DNA of 49,620 nt from Sphingobacteriaceae bacterium UBA6709. GTDB lineage: Bacteria > Bacteroidota > Bacteroidia > Sphingobacteriales > Sphingobacteriaceae. This document shows, piece after piece, positions 48,081 to 49,620 of the stretch; the stretch's first letter is position 1, and every line of letters starts with the position of its first letter. The translations under genes were made by a program, and so were the position numbers. Where the stretch lies: assembly GCA_002454425.1 (NCBI GenBank), contig DKIV01000036.1, positions 1 to 49,620 on the forward strand, given 5' to 3'. The notes under the pieces are model-generated. The model searched no databases. It saw nothing but the letters and a program-made list of their open reading frames with translations, and was not told the origin of the DNA.

Positions 48081-48110
48081 CACCTGTTTTTGATTGCTCT
48101 TTAACAGGTG
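48081..48110 (-). promoter_or_regulatory. Hairpin directly before the fecR start codon
   Basis: CACCTGTT (48081-48088) pairs with AACAGGTG (48103-48110) around a 14-base loop. It ends on the base next to the fecR ATG on the minus strand, in the 55-base gap after the sigma gene. Such a stem could limit fecR translation compared with the sigma factor. Confidence 0.5.
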
Positions 48111-48135
48111 ATACGGTTTGAGGGTATGTTTACCC

Positions 48136-48660
48136 CTAAAGCATTTTGAAAAATTTTCTAATAAATTTTAATGCCAATGAAATATGGTTTTCTACTGTTC
48201 GTGGAGATATCTCAAGTTGTACAGCGATTTCCTTATAGCTAAGCTCATCGAATTTATGCATAAAGAACACTCGCTGCCGCATCAGGGGCATCTGTTTGAG
48301 GAGCTTCTTTACCTGCTCCAGTTCATCACGGTATTGTAGCTGGAGTTCCATGTTCTCGTACATTCTTGAAAGGAAGGGCCGCTCATAGTCGGAATACTTG
48401 CGACTTAGCGCCTGTCGCCGTAATTCGTCAATTAGACTTGTTCGGGCTATCTGAAATAGTTGCGTGCTAAACAGGATGTTTTCGTTAAAAAGTCTGCGGC
48501 GCTCCCAGACTTTGAGAAAGGTATTTTGTGCTACGTCTTCCGCCAGCTCCTTTGAGGAGGTTTTTTTATATACGAATGAATATAACTTCGAATACCAATG
48601 ATGGTACAGGAAGAAAAAATCTTTTTCCGTATTGGGTAGTATTTGGGTAAGCTCTGTCAT
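48136..48660 (-). CDS. RNA polymerase sigma factor, ECF type
   Basis: This 174-aa ECF sigma factor has region 2 at about 20-85 (DFFFLYHHWYSKLYSFVYKK, then AEDVAQNTFLKVWERR) and region 4 at about 115-170, with the helix-turn-helix ELSYKEIAVQLEISPRTVENHIS. It is of the kind that works with FecR and SusC in Bacteroidota, and the next gene is its FecR. It is the first gene of the operon. No standard TTTG/TAnnTTTG promoter is visible upstream, so its own transcription may be through an alternative sigma factor or autoregulated. Confidence 0.95.
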   Translation of the reverse strand: MTELTQILPNTEKDFFFLYHHWYSKLYSFVYKKTSSKELAEDVAQNTFLKVWERRRLFNENILFSTQLFQIARTSLIDELRRQALSRKYSDYERPFLSRMYENMELQLQYRDELEQVKKLLKQMPLMRQRVFFMHKFDELSYKEIAVQLEISPRTVENHISLALKFIRKFFKML

Positions 48661-49442
48661 GGCACAACAACATGCGGCTCAATGTAACAGGTTGTTTGCT
48701 ACATATGAAACCCGGTAAGTAGATGGTATTCTTAAAGGTAATATGTTTTTATTAATATTTGTTAAAAAGATATAGATGAAGGATAAATATTGGTAATTTG
48801 TTAATTAAAGTATGGTCTTTTAGTGTTTTTTTAAATTATTATCACATTTTCTAATGTTTTTTTGTGCTTGTTGGCGGAAATTCAATTTTATTAGTGTCAA
48901 ATCATGTGTTTGTATTCAACATATCCGGGATAACCCAAACATAAAAGTTATCCTGCGTCGGGTTTGAAAGACAAAGGGAACAAGCCTATGACGCTTTTCA
49001 GAAACAATAGCAGCAGTATGCTTCTTAGAAAGGATATGATATGCAGAAACTGGCTTCCCCGGTACTATTAAATTCATTCTGTTTGTGCGAGACTTGGCGC
49101 CTGGCACCCCGACTTCCCTGGCCGGGATCTTATCCGAGGATTCGGAACCCATTATGAGCAGCACGCCGCTTTTCGTAAAACCGGGAGTCCTGAAGCCGCG
49201 TAGCCGATACTGTTGATGTCCGCCCGCTTGCTGTCCCCCTGTCCGTTGCAACGCCGTCTTTCGCACCGCTTGAAATTCCTACCATGACCATAGTTTTGAT
49301 TCTCAGGCCGCCTGAATCCTCCCGGCGACATCGGAGTTGTCAGACCAGCTGCAATGGTACCGGCACGCATCGCTGACAGAACAAAGGTGAAATAATCTTT
49401 TTCTCAAGTCAAGGGTATGTCCTTCAGTTGCTTAACTCTTCA
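48661..49442. other. Gene-poor region upstream of the sigma gene
   Basis: No confident gene is present. The first 250 bases are AT-rich and hold the expected promoter region of the sigma gene, with a short palindrome ACATT-TTCT-AATGT at 48844-48857. From 48960 the sequence is more GC-rich with minus-strand open frames at 48916-49266 and 49152-49370. They overlap each other in different frames, carry no motif I know and contain runs of Arg, Gly and Ser, so I consider them chance frames or decayed coding sequence. Confidence 0.45.
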
Positions 49443-49457
49443 ATGTGCAATATGCGC

Positions 49458-49482
49458 ATGTCCCACAATGTCGCACTATGTC
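49458..49482 (+). repeat. Three direct repeats of ATGTC at 10-bp spacing
   Basis: ATGTC occurs at 49458, 49468 and 49478, exactly 10 bases apart, within units ATGTCCCACA, ATGTCGCACT and ATGTCACCTA. It lies just before the 11-bp repeat array and could be part of the same structure. Confidence 0.55.
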
Positions 49483-49497
49483 ACCTAAGAAAGCCCC

Positions 49498-49620
49498 GGG
49501 GGCACCTGTTCAGGTCACAGACCCGGCTCCCGCTTGTACCCCCTTGTGCCCCACCTGTTCCGAGACGGGTTCGAGACAGACTCGAGAGACGCTCGAGTGG
49601 TGATCGACATTTCATCGACA
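49498..49620 (+). repeat. Degenerate 11-bp tandem repeat array, cut by the window end
   Basis: CGA recurs at exactly 11-base intervals at 49561, 49572, 49583, 49594, 49605 and 49616. The 11-mers ending in CGA read ACCTGTTCCGA, GACGGGTTCGA, GACAGACTCGA, GAGACGCTCGA, GTGGTGATCGA and CATTTCATCGA. Two further less similar units (CCTTGTGCCCC and CGCTTGTACCC) lie upstream in the same phase. The array is GC-rich compared with its surroundings. A frame open to the window end (from 49443) crosses it, but an 11-base period cannot give a regular protein repeat, so coding is unlikely. Confidence 0.6.

Noticed and set aside
48916..49370. Two overlapping minus-strand frames upstream of the sigma gene
   Set aside because: They lie in different frames over the same DNA and have no recognisable domain. 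I considered a decayed SUMF1-like or repeat-domain gene but found no consistent motif.
49443..49620. Plus-strand frame open to the window end
   Set aside because: It crosses the 11-bp array, so any protein would be irregular; a repeat explains the pattern better. It cannot be excluded without the next sequence.
1..49620. CRISPR array, tRNA, rRNA or insertion sequence
   Set aside because: No regularly spaced identical repeats with unique spacers, no tRNA cloverleaf or rRNA sequence noticed, and no transposase-like protein among the genes.

Overview
The window is a chromosomal piece from a member of the Bacteroidota, most likely Sphingobacteriales (Pedobacter-like). The evidence is the TTTG-N19-TAnnTTTG promoter ahead of rplC, weak use of Shine-Dalgarno sequences, cysteine-poor zinc-free forms of S14, S4 and L36, a SusC/SusD pair with an ECF sigma factor and FecR-type anti-sigma factor, and a head-GIN lipoprotein. 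The species call is inference from gene content; no database was searched.

Region 1 (1-1274) holds a convergent-facing DoxX-family membrane gene, two gene-poor stretches with hairpins, and the promoter and leader of the ribosomal operon. Region 2 (1275-16161) is the S10-spc-alpha superoperon in canonical order, from rplC to rplQ, including secY, map, infA, rpmJ and rpoA. Two genes are too short for ordinary ORF cut-offs: rpmD (59 aa) and rpmJ (38 aa). rpsJ, normally first, is not here, and the operon has its own promoter directly before rplC. Almost all genes overlap or lie within about 20 bases of each other. The few longer gaps hold hairpins (rplP-rpmC, rpsN-rpsH, map-infA, rpsD-rpoA, rpoA-rplQ). 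S3 carries an RGG-rich tail and L17 an acidic tail.

Region 3 (16186-21979) has a sugar-phosphate nucleotidyltransferase, then a light and DNA-repair group: a TIGR01777-family epimerase overlapping a class I photolyase, a divergent [2Fe-2S] ferredoxin, a CBS-domain protein and a divergent DASH-type cryptochrome. Region 4 (22061-34644) is central metabolism and cell surface: sucA and sucB (2-oxoglutarate dehydrogenase E1 and E2), an outer-membrane porin, a secreted serine hydrolase, a head-GIN lipoprotein, a CocE/NonD hydrolase, an acetyltransferase-like protein and lpdA. lpdA encodes the E3 subunit that completes the sucAB complex.

Region 5 (34777-48660, all on the minus strand) is a compact polysaccharide-utilisation-type locus read as sigma factor, FecR, SusC, SusD, arylsulfotransferase-like protein, a large secreted TIM-barrel glycosidase-like protein, and a DUF5107-TPR protein. 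The last five genes are 1-17 bases apart, so they are probably one transcript. The expected logic is SusCD uptake of a glycan or glycoconjugate, processing by the two large secreted proteins, and an unusual sulfate-transfer or phenol-binding step by the ASST-like protein. This is the most promising candidate for an undescribed system.

Region 6 (48661-49620) has no convincing gene. Its last ~120 bases are a GC-rich array of degenerate 11-bp repeats that runs off the window end. No rRNA, tRNA, CRISPR, insertion sequence or phage gene was recognised. All pattern calls were made by eye.
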